Shown here: positions 47,465 to 59,195 of the stretch, in pieces
Numbering within the stretch: position 1 is the first letter of the stretch
How the letters are laid out: every line of letters starts with the position of its first letter
From: Neckera pumila
Lineage: Eukaryota; Streptophyta; Bryopsida; Hypnales; Neckeraceae
Reading direction: 5' to 3'
Length of the DNA stretch: 64,000 nucleotides
Assembly: GCA_963969595.1 (NCBI GenBank)
Contig: OZ018415.1
Coordinates: forward strand, 23,689,782-23,753,781
The notes under the pieces: model-generated
Database searches by the model: none
The model's input: only the letters and a program-made list of their open reading frames with translations
What the model was told of the DNA's origin: nothing
Position numbers and translations under genes: made by a program

Positions 47465-48385
47465 TTAAGCCCTAAAGTTCCTTGACTATTATTTCATCAA
47501 AAATGCTCTAAAATTGCCATTTGTAGTAGAAGTACCAAATTTTGAAAATTACATATTTTTGGACATATGTAACCATAGGATCTTGTAGTACACTGACTTG
47601 AGAATATGTGGAAAAAATTTCAGACATTTCCACCATGCGGATGAGTGATTGAAATCACATAAATGCTTTGTTTGGCCCTGCAAAATTCGGGCAGTTGCAC
47701 TTCACAAGCTTGTTTTTCTATGAAAAAATGCCCAAAATGGTGATGCTTCTTTGTATTCATTTTTCTAGGCAAGTTGGCTACATACTTGAAAAATTTCCCA
47801 TCATTTGGAATTGTATAACATATAGGAAAAAAAAATAAGTAGAAAGAAATTAAGATTGATTCAAATTACTAAATTATTAGAAATTTAGTTATGGAATCAA
47901 AAAATTCCAATTCCAGTGGTTGTAGTGTTGTAATAAATAATTTGCATTCTACAATTTCTCTTTTTTTCCAAAAAATTATTGAAAATTGAATTAAATAAAA
48001 TATTTCAAAGTTTATTTTAGAGTAGAAAATGCATTACTGCCTGTAAACTAAAATTCCTCATACCTTTCATCTCATTGATCAAATGGAACAATCAAAAGCT
48101 TTCCACATATATATAAATCTAGAAAATCAATTTCAAATTTTTGTTTCTGAGTAAAGAGATTTTTTTTATCTGCCCAGATTGCCCATTTATACAAAAAATA
48201 ACATATCAGACTATAACTTTTGACTCATATTTCCAAATGTCATGAAATTTAATGCACATGAAAGATATTCCTTGTCTACACTATCTATTAAAATTTTGGC
48301 CTAAAATTTGCAAATCTTTATTTACACCAACCTGCCCAAAATTTTTGTATGGCCAAAAAATGCATGCTGGTCCTTTAGGGGTTAA
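47465..48385 (-). mobile_element. TTAA-flanked TIR element, copy F (type 2)
   Basis: It starts TTAA-GCCCTAAAGTTCC and ends GGTCCTTTAGGGG-TTAA (921 bp). It aligns along its whole length with copy G (30130-31061), for example aattgccatttgtagta, gcacttcacaagct and ttgactcatatttccaaatg. It directly follows repeat X copy 2. Confidence 0.9.
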
Positions 48386-48720
48386 TTGCACTATATGACC
48401 TATTGTGGGAATAGACCACTTAAATTTCAACTCTAGATCACTAAATCCAGGGACTCACCCAATACTAAAGATTCCTAAATTCAAATTATGACAATTAAAA
48501 GAAAAACTTTCAATAGAAAATGACTTTTAAATTTTTTGAAAAATAAGGGATATGAGGAGGGGTGCACGGGCTTGGTTTTTTGGCGTTGGAACCTACGGCA
48601 GAAAAGTTATTGAATTTTGAGCTTTTTATGACTTAAAAAATTAAAAAATTAATTTTAATTTTGCTGTGGCAACGACACAGTGCACATTAGTACGGATGAA
48701 AATTCAATTACTAATCAAAA
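48386..48720 (+). repeat. Repeat Y, copy 1
   Basis: Landmarks shared with 56530-56830 are aatagacca-aaatttcaactc, ggggactc or agggactc, and ttttgaaaaata-gatatga. The later part (48556-48640) also matches 14159-14220. No gene is seen. Confidence 0.6.
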
Positions 48721-48946
48721 CATGTGTACATTCATTCCAAGAAGGGCTGTAAATAATTTACATACGCTATACACTTATGTAAGCTACTCATAATCTATAC
48801 GCCTAAGGGTTAGGGTTCAGGGTTTAAGCCTCTGGTCAGTCATCTTCCTGGCGGAATCGCTACAGTATTGCTTCTTCTGGAGCGTTGCCTTGCATTTGGA
48901 AGCAAGATTTGTCTGGCAATTTGGAATTGTTTTAATTTAAGTCAAC

Positions 48947-49865
48947 ATGGAGGACCCTCTGCTTGATTCAGACGACAATGCTCCTGAGGAGATCACTTTA
49001 AATGAGGTGAAGAAATCGGTTGTGCTTGTTAGTGTCCAAAAAAATTGTTGATGGAGTAAATTTTTGGTGATCATGGGAATCTCTTCGGAGGTGATAAGAT
49101 TGTGCATTGTAGAAGAATTAGGGTTTCCTTCTTTTGGTGACGGAATGCTTCTTCGGGAAGTTGGGAGGTGATAAGTTTGTGCAGTTGTGGGAAAATTAGG
49201 GTTACCATTTTTAAGGTGATGGTATGCTCATAAGAAACTCGGAGGTGAAAAGATCGTGCTCGCGTGGATTAAGATTCTGTGTAATTTTTGCCCTTGCATT
49301 TGTACTCAGAACATTTGAATTTTTTTATTTTTTTATTTTTTATGATCATGGTCGAGAGAAGGTGGAGCAGTCCCGGAGGAATGAGAAAGAGAATGCAAAG
49401 AGGTATGTAGTTTCTTTGTAATGTTTTGGGTTGCTGATTTCATGTGTTGTGCCTCCAAGGTTGCGAAGTCTACTTTGGTTTAAGGGTGTTTGGAAACCCG
49501 AGGACAGAGTATCCGTTTCATTCTATTTTCAGTTGTTTTTTGGATTACTTTAGGCTTCAATTTTTATTCTGTTTTTAAAGACTCCATTCTCAAGCTGTAA
49601 GTACACACAAAGATTGAAGGACGGAAAACAAAATTTGAATTGCTCCTGAATCTGAAATTGGGGAACAGAAGTATTGTTTCTGGTAATCTTACATTAAGAA
49701 TTGATTCAATTTATTAAGAATTGATTCAAGTAAATTGGTCTGCAAATTAGCTGCAAAACTGAAAGAGATGCGGAAGGCTCGGTCAGCTTGAAAAAGAGCA
49801 AGAAGGGAGCTGCAGAGGGTGACGTAAAATCGAAGAAGGAGGTGTCGACTCTGCCTAAAAATTAA
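48947..49865 (+). CDS. Small Lys-rich protein, possibly NOL7-like (partial or relic)
   Basis: The ATG at 48947 follows a GC-richer leader. Three exons can be joined in frame: 48947-49027, 49359-49402 and 49751-49865, giving about 79 aa. The start reads MEDPLLDSDDNAPEEITLNE. Exon 2 is basic/acidic (VEQSRRNEKENAKR), and exon 3 is Lys-rich (SLKKSKKGAAEGDVKSKKE). An acidic stretch followed by PEEIT and then a charged helix resembles NOL7-type nucleolar proteins, which are involved in early ribosome assembly. The product is much shorter than I would expect for a whole protein, so this may be a decaying or partial gene. The exon 2 acceptor is weak. Splice sites are my inference. Confidence 0.4.
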
Positions 49866-50514
49866 GGAGTCAGAAAAGGAAAGGCAGGCAAACGGATGAA
49901 GCAAATTTGAGTGAAGAATTGGCGGGCAGATTTGTCTGTTCTGTCATGTTAGACGAGAGTGTTGTGCAGCTGATTAGAGCTAGAGAAAAATATTTATACT
50001 TCTCCATCTTGTCTTGATTGAGATTGCTAACGATTCCTCTCAAGCTTTGCCGAGTCTTTAGGCCATACGGTAACCCCATGTAATACGTGTTCAATTATCA
50101 TGTGGGAGCCATGATCTGGAATCTAAATTGCAAATTGCATCTTCTGGATTTTGATTGCGTTGGCATTCATCTCAGCAGAGGAAAGAGTCTGCTTGTAGCT
50201 GCCATTATGGATCTCGTTGGTATGAATTGTGAGTCTGCGGAGATAGCTAGTTGCTTTTGACCTATGCTTCCAGATTGAAGTTTTAAGAAATTGCACAATC
50301 TTGTTCCATTTTTGTATTGCATCTTGCTCTTGTAATATTGTTGCTTGTAAGCCGCACCATTTGCACCGTGACAATCCGCAATTGGACGACTTGCACAACA
50401 GTTGTGGTGACAGCAAGTCTAAGAGGAGCAACTGGGAGCGACCGGGAGCGACGGATAATTAGGGTTTGGGTTTTCAACGTTCCCCATTCCCCGTTCCCTA
50501 GAGGCACCAAAGTT
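49866..50514 (+). other. 3' flank of the small gene; no further gene recognised
   Basis: Mixed-composition DNA with several 70-100 residue open frames on both strands that overlap each other and look like chance. A telomere-like agggtttggg occurs at 50461. Confidence 0.35.
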
Positions 50515-50549
50515 CCCCGTCAGGGAAGCATAAGCGTCTCCTGACGGGG
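50515..50549 (+). repeat. Perfect hairpin, CCCCGTCAGG stem
   Basis: A 10-bp perfect stem (CCCCGTCAGG / CCTGACGGGG) encloses a 15-nt loop. It follows gttccccattccccgttccc. It could be a transcript-end structure or a small transposon tip; neither can be shown here. Confidence 0.6.
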
Positions 50550-51470
50550 CCCATAAAAACCGATTTCTTTCGTATCTTCTTTTCTTTCTTTTTTCTTTAT
50601 AATTTTTTCGTCTTTTGTAATGTTTTTTTTTCTTTTGGGGATATTTTTCAAACAAGCCTATCAAATCTAATCTAATGGAGGCTTGCTAACTGGTTTTAAA
50701 AGTCAATCCAACTAGATAATAGCTTGTCAAGGTTTTTCTACTAATACTAATTTGAGAACTTCTCCCAAAGTCAACTATTCTTGATCTCGTTTTCTTCTCT
50801 TTTTGTCTTCTAATCAAATTCTAACAATGATCACAAAAGTCAAACATTTCCTAATGATTGGTTTCTGTCCAATAACGATCTCTATTTTCTCTAGTACCAC
50901 TTCAAATACTAAATTTTATGACTTCAAGTTCATTGGACAACCAGAATGTGGTGTCTAACACGTGAGGACAAGCTCCAGGACTCGAAGAGATTTTTTTTTT
51001 TTATCAGATATAGTCCCTGGTTGGTCTGGAAACAAGGGAAGTATCACCCGATTACAGGGTTGACTTTTTTGATTGATACGTACTAGCTTGTGAGGGGGTT
51101 TTGTCCTCCCTGGCTTCCACCACTTCTCTAGTTCTGATACAAACTCTGGTTTGCACTCTTGGCTTCCTTACACACTTCGCCCCTGAATAAAAGCTCTAGA
51201 TTTTGGAATTTTTGAGAAAAACTACCCTCTGGCTTTTAATCACACTCTCTGGGTTTTGGACTCAGTTTTAGAATTTTTGAGAAAACTACACTCTATTTGG
51301 CAATTCTGTCCCTCATCCTTTTCAAAAATTCCAAGAAGATTTGGTGTTCAGCTGGCCAGGAAAAAACCAAAATTTTGGGGCTTAAAAAGCATCCTCCCAG
51401 TTCTGTTTTTTTTGGTTTGATGAGACTGATGTATGATGGCTTGATCAATCAAGCAACCTCCTCGACTTTA
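50550..51470. other. No gene recognised
   Basis: AT-rich, retroelement-like non-coding sequence. The phrase near 51005-51060 (tatagtccctgg, acccgattacagggtt) loosely recalls that at 59215-59280. Nothing else can be assigned. Confidence 0.3.
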
Positions 51471-51850
51471 GTTCTGATTGTTGCTTTAGTTCAACCTGCT
51501 GCTTTAGTCCGACCTACCGCTCGGATCCAACCTGCTGCTCTGGTTCCGACTCGTTGCTCTGATTTGACTTGCTGGCTGGCTAGCTTGCAATAGTTTTGAT
51601 TTTTTGGAATTTGGTTTCTGGATTTCAGTCCAAACCCTTTTGGGGTTCGCTTAGCCAATTTTTGGAATTTAAATCCCAATCTTTGGGATATAACCCTACA
51701 CTTGGATCTCCTATTGAGGATCCTTTATCCTAAAATAAAATTGGAAAATTAATAATAGGAGCGAAGCTTTTCCGTCCAAAGAATTAACTCCAAATTTCTA
51801 AAAACAAAAATTGAACCTGGGTTCAAAGCTTTGCTGTACTAGAGGTTTTA
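51471..51850 (-). repeat. Composite repeat copy at 51.5 kb
   Basis: A degenerate tandem array of about 21 bp (ctgctttagt-c-acctgctg, four units, 51477-51560) is followed by a short GCTGGCTGGC run (51567-51580). Complement-strand GGCGAAGCTTTGA-type motifs follow at 51761-51776 and 51820-51838. The same order is seen at 55290-55720, and its mirror image at 58540-59190. Confidence 0.55.
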
Positions 51851-52329
51851 ATTTCAAATCCTAAACAATTTTTGCAAGAGTTTTGTTACACTTAGAGCAT
51901 CAAGAATCTTGGATCTAACCCAAAATCTCTCCAAATGACAACCAACATTTTCGAACCATGTATTCCACATCAAGGCTTCAGGAGATTTTCATTAACCAAA
52001 TGGTAGGAAATTCTACAACGGAAAAAGCTTGATGGAATGGTATTAGTAATTGACTTTAAAGGAAAACACACACAATAATGCAAGCTCCAAGGTATTCAAG
52101 CTAAGGGCATTGGCAGAATTTGGCTTGACTGTCCTTACTCCTTAGTATTAGTATCAACAATTTCAACAAGTAAAAAATAATTAAAAGATGACTCAATGCA
52201 ATAATTAGCAAGTGTTTAAAAGGGAACCCCACAACCTTTGAAATAGCTCAAAAAACACAAGAGAATTCAACAAGATCAAAGAGCCAAGCTCCAAATACAA
52301 ATTAACAGAAGTTTGTGGCAAAATCATCA

Positions 52330-52830
52330 AATTCAAACAATATGGCCGCGTTTTGGTCAAAACTTACAAAATAAAAAAAAGGGTTGCAAAAAGAGGGGAG
52401 GAGAGGACCTTTTATACTCGCTCAAGGCCCTCAACCATTAGAAGACATTTGAGGCCTTTAGAAGACCGTTTTAGGCCCGTTCCCAATGCTATTCCAATTC
52501 TATGAACAGCCGGAATAGGCTGTCAGATTTTTTTTTTCAAAAATATCATTTTGAGCAATTTTTTTTTTTTTTTTTTTTCCAAAAATGATGTAGCACGGTG
52601 TTGACCACGTCAGCCAGCTGCTTCCCCTCCATTCCCGCATTCTGGGAACGCAGGGGAATTTGCAGTCTTTTAGAGGCCTCAAATCTTTCCTAATGTTCCC
52701 TCCAATTACCTACTTCTATTCCTAAGTAAATAAAAATTAACCTTAATTAAAATTCTACACTATTGTTGTGATTGCTCTAACTTTTGGACAAATGCTCCAA
52801 ACACTAAATTGATTGCGCCATTGTCTTCAG
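52330..52830. repeat. Repeat R, copy 1 (carrying MITE-2 copy 3)
   Basis: The flanks 52330-52435 (gcaaaaagaggggaggagag, ctcaaggcc) and 52696-52812 (ttccctccaattacctactt) match 56100-56340, where the two flanks are directly joined. This shows an insertion in copy 1. Confidence 0.8.
52436..52695 (+). mobile_element. MITE-2, copy 3 (260 bp)
   Basis: It starts CATTAGAAGACATTTGAGGC and ends GAGGCCTCAAATCTTTCCTAATG-like, giving terminal inverted repeats of about 20 bp. It has the family interior with ccacgtcagccagctgct and a hairpin (ttcccgcattctgggaacgc). The paralogous site at about 56213 lacks it. Confidence 0.85.
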
Positions 52831-53205
52831 AAGTCCCAAATTAGTCTAAGGATTTCCTCACCTCCTATTTTGGTTTCACACTCTTTTTATAGCTTTTTGT
52901 ATAATTTTATCTATTCTAAATTGCAAATTTCAAGAAAAAAATCCACAAGCCCCAAGTGACAATTTGGGAGCTCACACCAGCCTGGCACCCAGCCAGCCGG
53001 TATACGGCCAGCAGCCAGCCCGGCAACCTGGCCCTGCTCAAGCAGGCCCCGCCTTGCCTAGGCAAGCTTCGCTCTGCCCCACCTAAGCTGCACCTCCGGC
53101 CAAAATTTTGTGGTCCTTGGTTTTTTTCCCTAATCCCCTTTTTTTTGGAAATTAAAAAAGAGAAAAGGGATCCACAGTTCAATCTTAAAAAATTAGGAAA
53201 ATTAT
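52831..53205. repeat. CAGC/GCC-rich block
   Basis: At 52975-53110 there is a degenerate (CCAGCC)n-like array (cacccagccagccggtatac, cagcagccagcccggc), unlike its AT-rich surroundings and similar to 59040-59190. The segment 52880-52920 recurs in inverted form at 56866-56910 (tagaatagataaaattatac). Confidence 0.5.
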
Positions 53206-53370
53206 AAGTAGATAGGCAAGAAGGTTAGAAATTACAATTAGATAGACTAGGAGGCTAAAAATTACAATTAGATAGACTAGGAGGCTAAAGATTACAAGTA
53301 GATAGGATTAGAAGGCTAGAAATTACTAGTAGGTAGGATTAGAAGGAGGTTAAGAGTTGCAAGATTAGGA
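53206..53370 (+). repeat. Tandem repeat, about 34-bp units
   Basis: About five degenerate units of the form aaattacaattagatagact-aggaggcta. The two central units are nearly identical (53228-53295). No coding potential is apparent. Confidence 0.75.
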
Positions 53371-55285
53371 TTTGGGGGATTGACTAACTAAGATAAATAG
53401 AACCAAATTTGCAATCTCACCTAAGCACTCCACTCCACATTCACCACTCACCAAAGCTCTCCAAACACAAATAAAGATTTATAAAGAAGTAAGAGTTGAA
53501 GAAGATGAAGTAGAGGAAGACAATCAATAGTGTGTAGATTAGAAAAATCTCCACAAACAATTTGGACCATTGGAAGTATAAATGTAAGAGTAAAAAAGAA
53601 CGTGCCATCAAGGTGTAAGAGTTGTAGGAGCAAAGTCATGGTGTAAGAGAGTTAGGATTAAAAGTTGTGATGTAAGAGAATAGTAAAAAAAGAAGAGAAA
53701 GAACAAGAAAAAGAAGAGGGAAGCAATGCAAAATCTACCATTTCTATCCGAATCTTTCCCAATCCAAGAAACGCCCACACATTTGCACACGTGTCAAGGA
53801 GAAAAAATGGTAGAAGAGGGGAACGTTGACAACCTCATCCACGATCTACAATACGAGGTGGGCCGCTAAAAATCCCATTTTTTCTTGTCGAATTTTGTCT
53901 AATTAACAAATTAGAAGAGGGCCGAGAGCTAGAGTAGCTTAGACTACAAGTCAGGTCAGATTTTTGTTAGAAATAGAAACTAGGATTTCTGAAAAGATGA
54001 AGTACGTCCAATTCCAAGTTAAAACAAGAAAGTTACGAGCGGATGAAGTTTAACTTAAGAATCGGATGAACCTACTCAAAAATCATCTAAAAGGATAAAA
54101 ATCTAACAATCTAAGAAGTAAGGTTAATTTAAAAGAGAAAAGTGAAAATAAAAGTCAACTTAGGACTTTAGGTCAACAATAATTAGTGGATGAAGTTCCA
54201 AATGTAAATTAACAATCTACTTTCATCCATCAATAATTTAGGTCAGCAAAACTAAATCTAGAAGTAAAATAGTAAATTATGAGGGATGCAGTAAATACAA
54301 AGCGTAAAATCAATTAGGACCAATAAAAATCCGAGGAATTCTTACCGATGGAATAATTTGAAATTAATCGGGTAAATTAGAGTAAACTTTATCCAATCAA
54401 AATCAAGATTGGAAGTAGCTAGGATAACTCAAATCAGGCCTAATATCAAGTAAAATTAAAATTAAAATTAAAAGTAGGAACCAACAAAAAACCATGGATG
54501 AAGTTTGATGAACCAAGTAGCGGTCAAACTTCATCCATACACAAGTTTTGCTAGGAACATCCAATTCTAGTGAACTTTAAGTCTCTAGAAATGGCGTGAA
54601 ATCTTCTACCACCTAAAAATTACTAAAAAATCAGACTATAGTTTAGAAAATCTAAGGCCCTTGCAGTTCAAACAGTTAGGACACTTCAATTATAGGTAGT
54701 CATAAGGTAGGATGTTTGAGTCCTTTTTTGCAAGAGGTTTGGATGTTTAGTAGTTATAAAAGATCCATTGTTTGAAAGGCATAATGGACCGATGTTTAGG
54801 CATCCACTTAGGATAAGATTTTGCAATTGAAACTAGAACCTACTTGTGTATGATTATTTACCAAGAGTGAATAAATAAGCGCCCATAGATGCAGGGTAAG
54901 CTCACCTCCCTTTGATGCTTGATCAGGTCATTGTGACTTGGATTGATCTGGTGCTGGGATGAATTGATCTAGTGCTAAGGTGGTTGATTTGAATTCAAGC
55001 ATGCTTAGGCTGATTTTGTTGCATCAGGGCTTCATTTACAATCTCGAAAATTGATAATAGGACCTTTATCTAATTTTTGGAAACTACACCAAGACTCTGA
55101 ATTCCTTTCTTACTATTTTCAAAAAATCCAATTTTAACCCTGTTGGAGCCTCAACTACCAAATTTAAGCAAAGTTAGTGTTCAATTTAAAGGGAAAAAAT
55201 CACAATAGGGGCCTGTTGGCATCATCCCTTTGTATGTGATTTTTTTTATATGTGATATGTGAGAACCAACTGCTTTTTGACTGCA
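53371..55285. other. AT-rich DNA, no gene recognised
   Basis: Only short ORFs are present. Phrases ggatgaagtt recur (54040, 54190, 54495), as at 46.1 kb, suggesting related repeat copies. Confidence 0.35.
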
Positions 55286-55745
55286 CGGAGCCACATGGAG
55301 AACCAGCCCAGGGCCCAAGGTGGATGGCCTTTTGGCTGCCGGGTATCGTCCAAGTATTGGCTATTCAATGAACTGGTGGATTGTTGGCTCGGTAGTCGGC
55401 TTGGCCATGGCTACTGGCTGGTCCAATTTCCCTTGAATTGGAATTTTTATATTTTTGTTGCTCACCACTTTTGAAGTCCCTCTGGGACCCTTCAAACAAA
55501 AACTAAATTGGAATTACTAGGTGCTAAGCTTCGCCGTAATAGAGGGATTAACCTCAAATTCTCAATACAATATATAAAGTACTTAATTAAAAATTCTAAA
55601 TTTGGCGATAGCTTTGCTGTATGGAATGAATTAACCCCCACACTTCTAATATTTTGAATAAATCAAGACTTTTGAACTTTATTGCGGGGCAATAGCTTCC
55701 CTATGTGGTGGGTTAGCACCAATTCCATGGACAAGAATTCAAAAC
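55286..55745 (-). repeat. Composite repeat copy at 55.5 kb
   Basis: A degenerate GCTGG/TTGGCT array at about 55290-55430 is followed by complement-strand GGCGAAGCTT-type motifs at 55524-55538 (ctaagcttcgccgta), 55604-55622 (gcgatagctttgctgta) and 55684-55700 (gggcaatagcttccctat), each ahead of a gg(a)ttaa(c)-type phrase. The order is the same as in the 51.5 kb copy. Confidence 0.55.
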
Positions 55746-56099
55746 GACGATCAATACAGGTTTTGAGGGATTTGATTCCAACTCAAGGTTCCCCGAAATT
55801 TCGTTAGTATACTCAAATGGGAGGACTCCTACAACATAAACTCCTCACGTCCAGGCTTTAGAAAAAATTGCACTAACAAGAGTTGGGAACTTTCACACAA
55901 GAAGCTCAATGAGGGGGGTTAATTCCAGAACTTCAAACTTTAAAAGACACAAAAATGTTAGTGCCAAAACTACTTCAAAATTCAAATGACAAAGCAAGCT
56001 CAAGCAAAGGGACCCCAATGTCCTTTGTGTTAAGCTAAAAATACAATAAGATAATGAAAACAGAAGAAAATTGTTCAAATTGCATGGAAGCATAAGAGT

Positions 56100-56340
56100 T
56101 TTGGCAAAGTACCAAAAAACTCAAGAACGTGGCTGCATTTTGCAAAAATAGCAAAATAGAAAAGGGGTGCAAAAAGAGGGGAGGAAAAGGTCTTCTATAC
56201 TTGTTCAAGGCCATCAGCTTCCCTCCAATTACCTACTTCTACTCCTAAGTAAATAAAAATTAACCTTAATGAAATTTCTACACTACTACTGTGATTGCTC
56301 TAACTTTTGGAGAAATGCTTCAAACACTAAATACACATAC
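56100..56340. repeat. Repeat R, copy 2 (empty site)
   Basis: An uninterrupted version of the sequence around MITE-2 copy 3: caaggccatcag runs straight into cttccctccaattacc. Confidence 0.8.
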
Positions 56341-56529
56341 TTTAATATTTTAATTTGTAAAAAATAGGAAAAGTAATTTAAATAAAAACTGAAAAATGTC
56401 GTTTGAGAAGACTTCATGGTAAAGAGATTTCACCAAAAAAATGATCCTAAAACTATCTTCAATGTTCAGAATTGCATGCGCAAGGGAGCCCTCTTTGCAT
56501 GGACGTAGAGGATACAAAATAAAATATTT

Positions 56530-56830
56530 TTTAATGCCCCTTAGTAGAAATATGAGTTCCTACTATGGCAATAGACCATAAAAATTTCAACTCCAAACCA
56601 TTAAATTTGGGGACTCCTTACGTAGTAAAAATCCTAAAACTCAAAACGTGACAAATTAGTATAAATGATTTTTAAATATAAAATGATTTTTGAATTTTTT
56701 TGAAAAATATGAAATATGATCAAACTCATAAAAGACTCTCTACTAAAAATTTCAAATTCATAAGGGTCATTCCTCTAAAGTTATTGCAAAATGAAGCTTT
56801 GGCATTGCGTTTGTGACAATATTTCAGTAT
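56530..56830 (+). repeat. Repeat Y, copy 2
   Basis: Matches 48395-48560 in order (caatagacca, aaatttcaactcca, ggggactcc, tttttgaaaaatatgaaata). No gene is seen. Confidence 0.6.
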
Positions 56831-58080
56831 CGGTCTTTTATGCAATCACCCTTTAGAATAGATAAAATTATACAAAAAGCCATAAAAAGAGTGTAGAACC
56901 AAAATAGGATTGTACTATACCCATTATAGTATTTGGTCTAATTTTGATTTTATACCTAAAACTTCCCTAAACCTCATCTAGAAAATAGAGTCTAAACCAC
57001 AAGAGAGCAAGATTTGGAGGATTTTAGTCACATAACCCCAGCAGGGCTAAATTCCATTGGAAGGTGGCAATGCATGGCTAGATTGGTCCTAGGGATTTAC
57101 AGTGAGCCATATATTGGGTCCTAGGTTAGGTTTCAAATTTCCCATTAGATCGACAAATTTCCCAAAATCCCAATTATTAGCATGTAGAAGCCGCTAAAAT
57201 CCAATTGTTAGATGCAGGAGCTACCGAACTTAAGACGGGGCCATGGAGGAATCTACAGCCCAAGGATGATATTCTAGGGTGAATCCCGGGCCAGGAGTCC
57301 AACAGCAAAATCGATTTGCCAAGATTCCCTCATTTGCAAAAGATTTCCACGCCATCGACAATTTGGAAGACGACCAATTTAGGTCTCCACTGACCAGATA
57401 CAGAAATTCACCTTCACATCTTTTGCGAGGCTCCCTGAGAGGTCCCACGAAAATTTCTAGCATCTTCTGACTTGCAGAAGAACCTTTTATGGGCGGTCAA
57501 ACAATCTAACCTCCAACGGGAATTTCTTGTAAATTACCCAAGTTGCAGTAAAATCTCACTAAAAATTAGGATAGCTTGTTTTATGCTAATAATGCTCTGC
57601 AATAAGTTTTGCGGCATTCTAATAGTGTCAAGTATATGAACCGGCAAGATTCCTTTGGAATTAATCATGTCACGACATCCCCGCGAAATTGACCGGCATT
57701 CCGAGGGCATACAACCATGAAACAGCGTCGAAAAAGAGTCTTTTCTTGCTCCCTTTCACCTTTCAGATACCCTAGGCTAGTTACTTTTCTCAAATAGGAA
57801 ACCTCCAAGAGTTGGAAATTTTCCGCGATTGGATTTTTAATCTAAACTAGCCTATGATGGGTTTTTGATCCCGGTATGGGGGGTAGAGGGTTCTTGGACT
57901 AAAAACGGCGTTCTGGATCCAACGGCGCAATCCGTTTGACATTTGGAGCCGATCTCCAAAAGTTAGGAGGTTGGTTCAGCATAGATGGTAGAAAATGAAA
58001 AGTTAGGATTAGGATGAAAATCTTTGAGGATGAGGATGAAAATCCAAGTTGATAAGGTTACTAGTAGGAATTTAGGAGGG
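56831..58080. other. Intermediate-GC DNA, no gene recognised
   Basis: The 57200-57800 part is less AT-rich and has overlapping open frames on both strands (57230-57470), which I judge to be chance. It may be the body of a retroelement LTR or leader preceding the TATA-like site below. Confidence 0.3.
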
Positions 58081-58145
58081 GGGGGGGGGGAAGTGAGCCC
58101 TTGGAAATCTATAAAAGGGCTCCACTTCCCTCTCTAAAATCACCC
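58075..58145 (+). promoter_or_regulatory. Poly-G tract and TATA-like box
   Basis: A run of about 14 G (from about 58077) is followed by TATAAAAGGG at 58111-58120 and then a pyrimidine-rich start-like region (cttccctctctaaaatcacc). The arrangement resembles a retrotransposon LTR promoter, but no matching second LTR was identified. Confidence 0.4.
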
Positions 58146-58528
58146 CCATACTTGTTTTTGGGTCCGTGGGTCCAAGTGATTTTGGATATTTTGGTGTTTG
58201 AAGCCAAATGCCTCTACGGTGTTTTTGGAGCACTTTTGGCTCCTTTTGTTGTTGTATTTCAAGCTTTGAAGGTCCTTGGAGGTCCTTCTATCTCGCCTCG
58301 TGTACTCCTCATGTACTTTTCTTGTGTTTTCATACACTCTTGTGAACTAACCCTCGTGTCTTGAGAGTCTTTCGTGTCTTGTACTAATCCTAAAGTCACA
58401 CCCTTTGTACCTTGGCGAATGCCACTTTGGAGGGCCTTTAGAGTGTGAGTCAATTGCTTTACCTCATTATACTAACTCAAGTGTTCTTTTAAATCAAGTT
58501 TTTATCTTCTTCTAACGTGTCTCTTGTT

Positions 58529-59195
58529 GAGTGGCCCCCCCTTTGGGACGGCGAAGCTTTGACTTTCTTTACAAGTTCCTTTCTTTGTGTGTTTTGTTCC
58601 TTCTTCTAAAGTCTTTTTTGTCGTGTGGACCCCCCCTTGGACGGCGAAGCTTTGAACCCACGATTAAGTCAAGTCCTAGAGTATGTGTTAAAATGATCCC
58701 GGACTGTGGAGCTTTGAACCCCCGGAGTTCCACGAAGTCTAGAGTTGGTGTTAAACCCAACTTGACGGCAAAGCTTTGAACCCCCCAAGTACTTAGCTCC
58801 AAATTTTAGTTTCCAAGATCTTCTTGAAAAAGTCTAAAATTTAGCTTCCAAGATATTAGAGTCCTAGTGTGAAGAAGATAGCATGTGATTTTGTGTGTTG
58901 GTTTTGTATACAAGAATTCAGGCCTAACCCCTGTATGGCGAAGCTTTGAATCTGACTCCAACTCTCCAAAAATCTAGTTTAAGTTTTGTATAAGTGGGTT
59001 TCTCTAAGGGAACCCGAGGTGTGTGTTTGATAAATTTTTGCAAACCAGCAGCCAACAGGCAGCCACTAGCCACCAGCACTCCATTAGCCAACACTAGCCA
59101 AGCTAGCAATCAGCAGCAGTGGCCGCTACCGAGTACTGGGCCGATATCTAATTCGGGCTAGCACCAGTTTGGGCCAACAGCTAGCAGCCAGTTGG
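58529..59195 (+). repeat. Composite repeat copy at 58.6 kb (best preserved)
   Basis: Five plus-strand motif copies are present: 58546-58565 (gggacggcgaagctttgact), 58639-58660, 58701-58725 (ggactgtggagctttgaacc), 58763-58786 (gacggcaaagctttgaaccc) and 58934-58950 (atggcgaagctttgaatc). The first two are each preceded by gtg(t)gg-ccccccc-tt. A degenerate CCAGCAGCCAACAGGCAGCC array follows at 59040-59190. No ORF of known family is present. Confidence 0.65.

Noticed and set aside
48790..48822. Telomere-like agggttagggttcagggttt
   Set aside because: Too short and degenerate for an interstitial telomere; such motifs are common near plant promoters.
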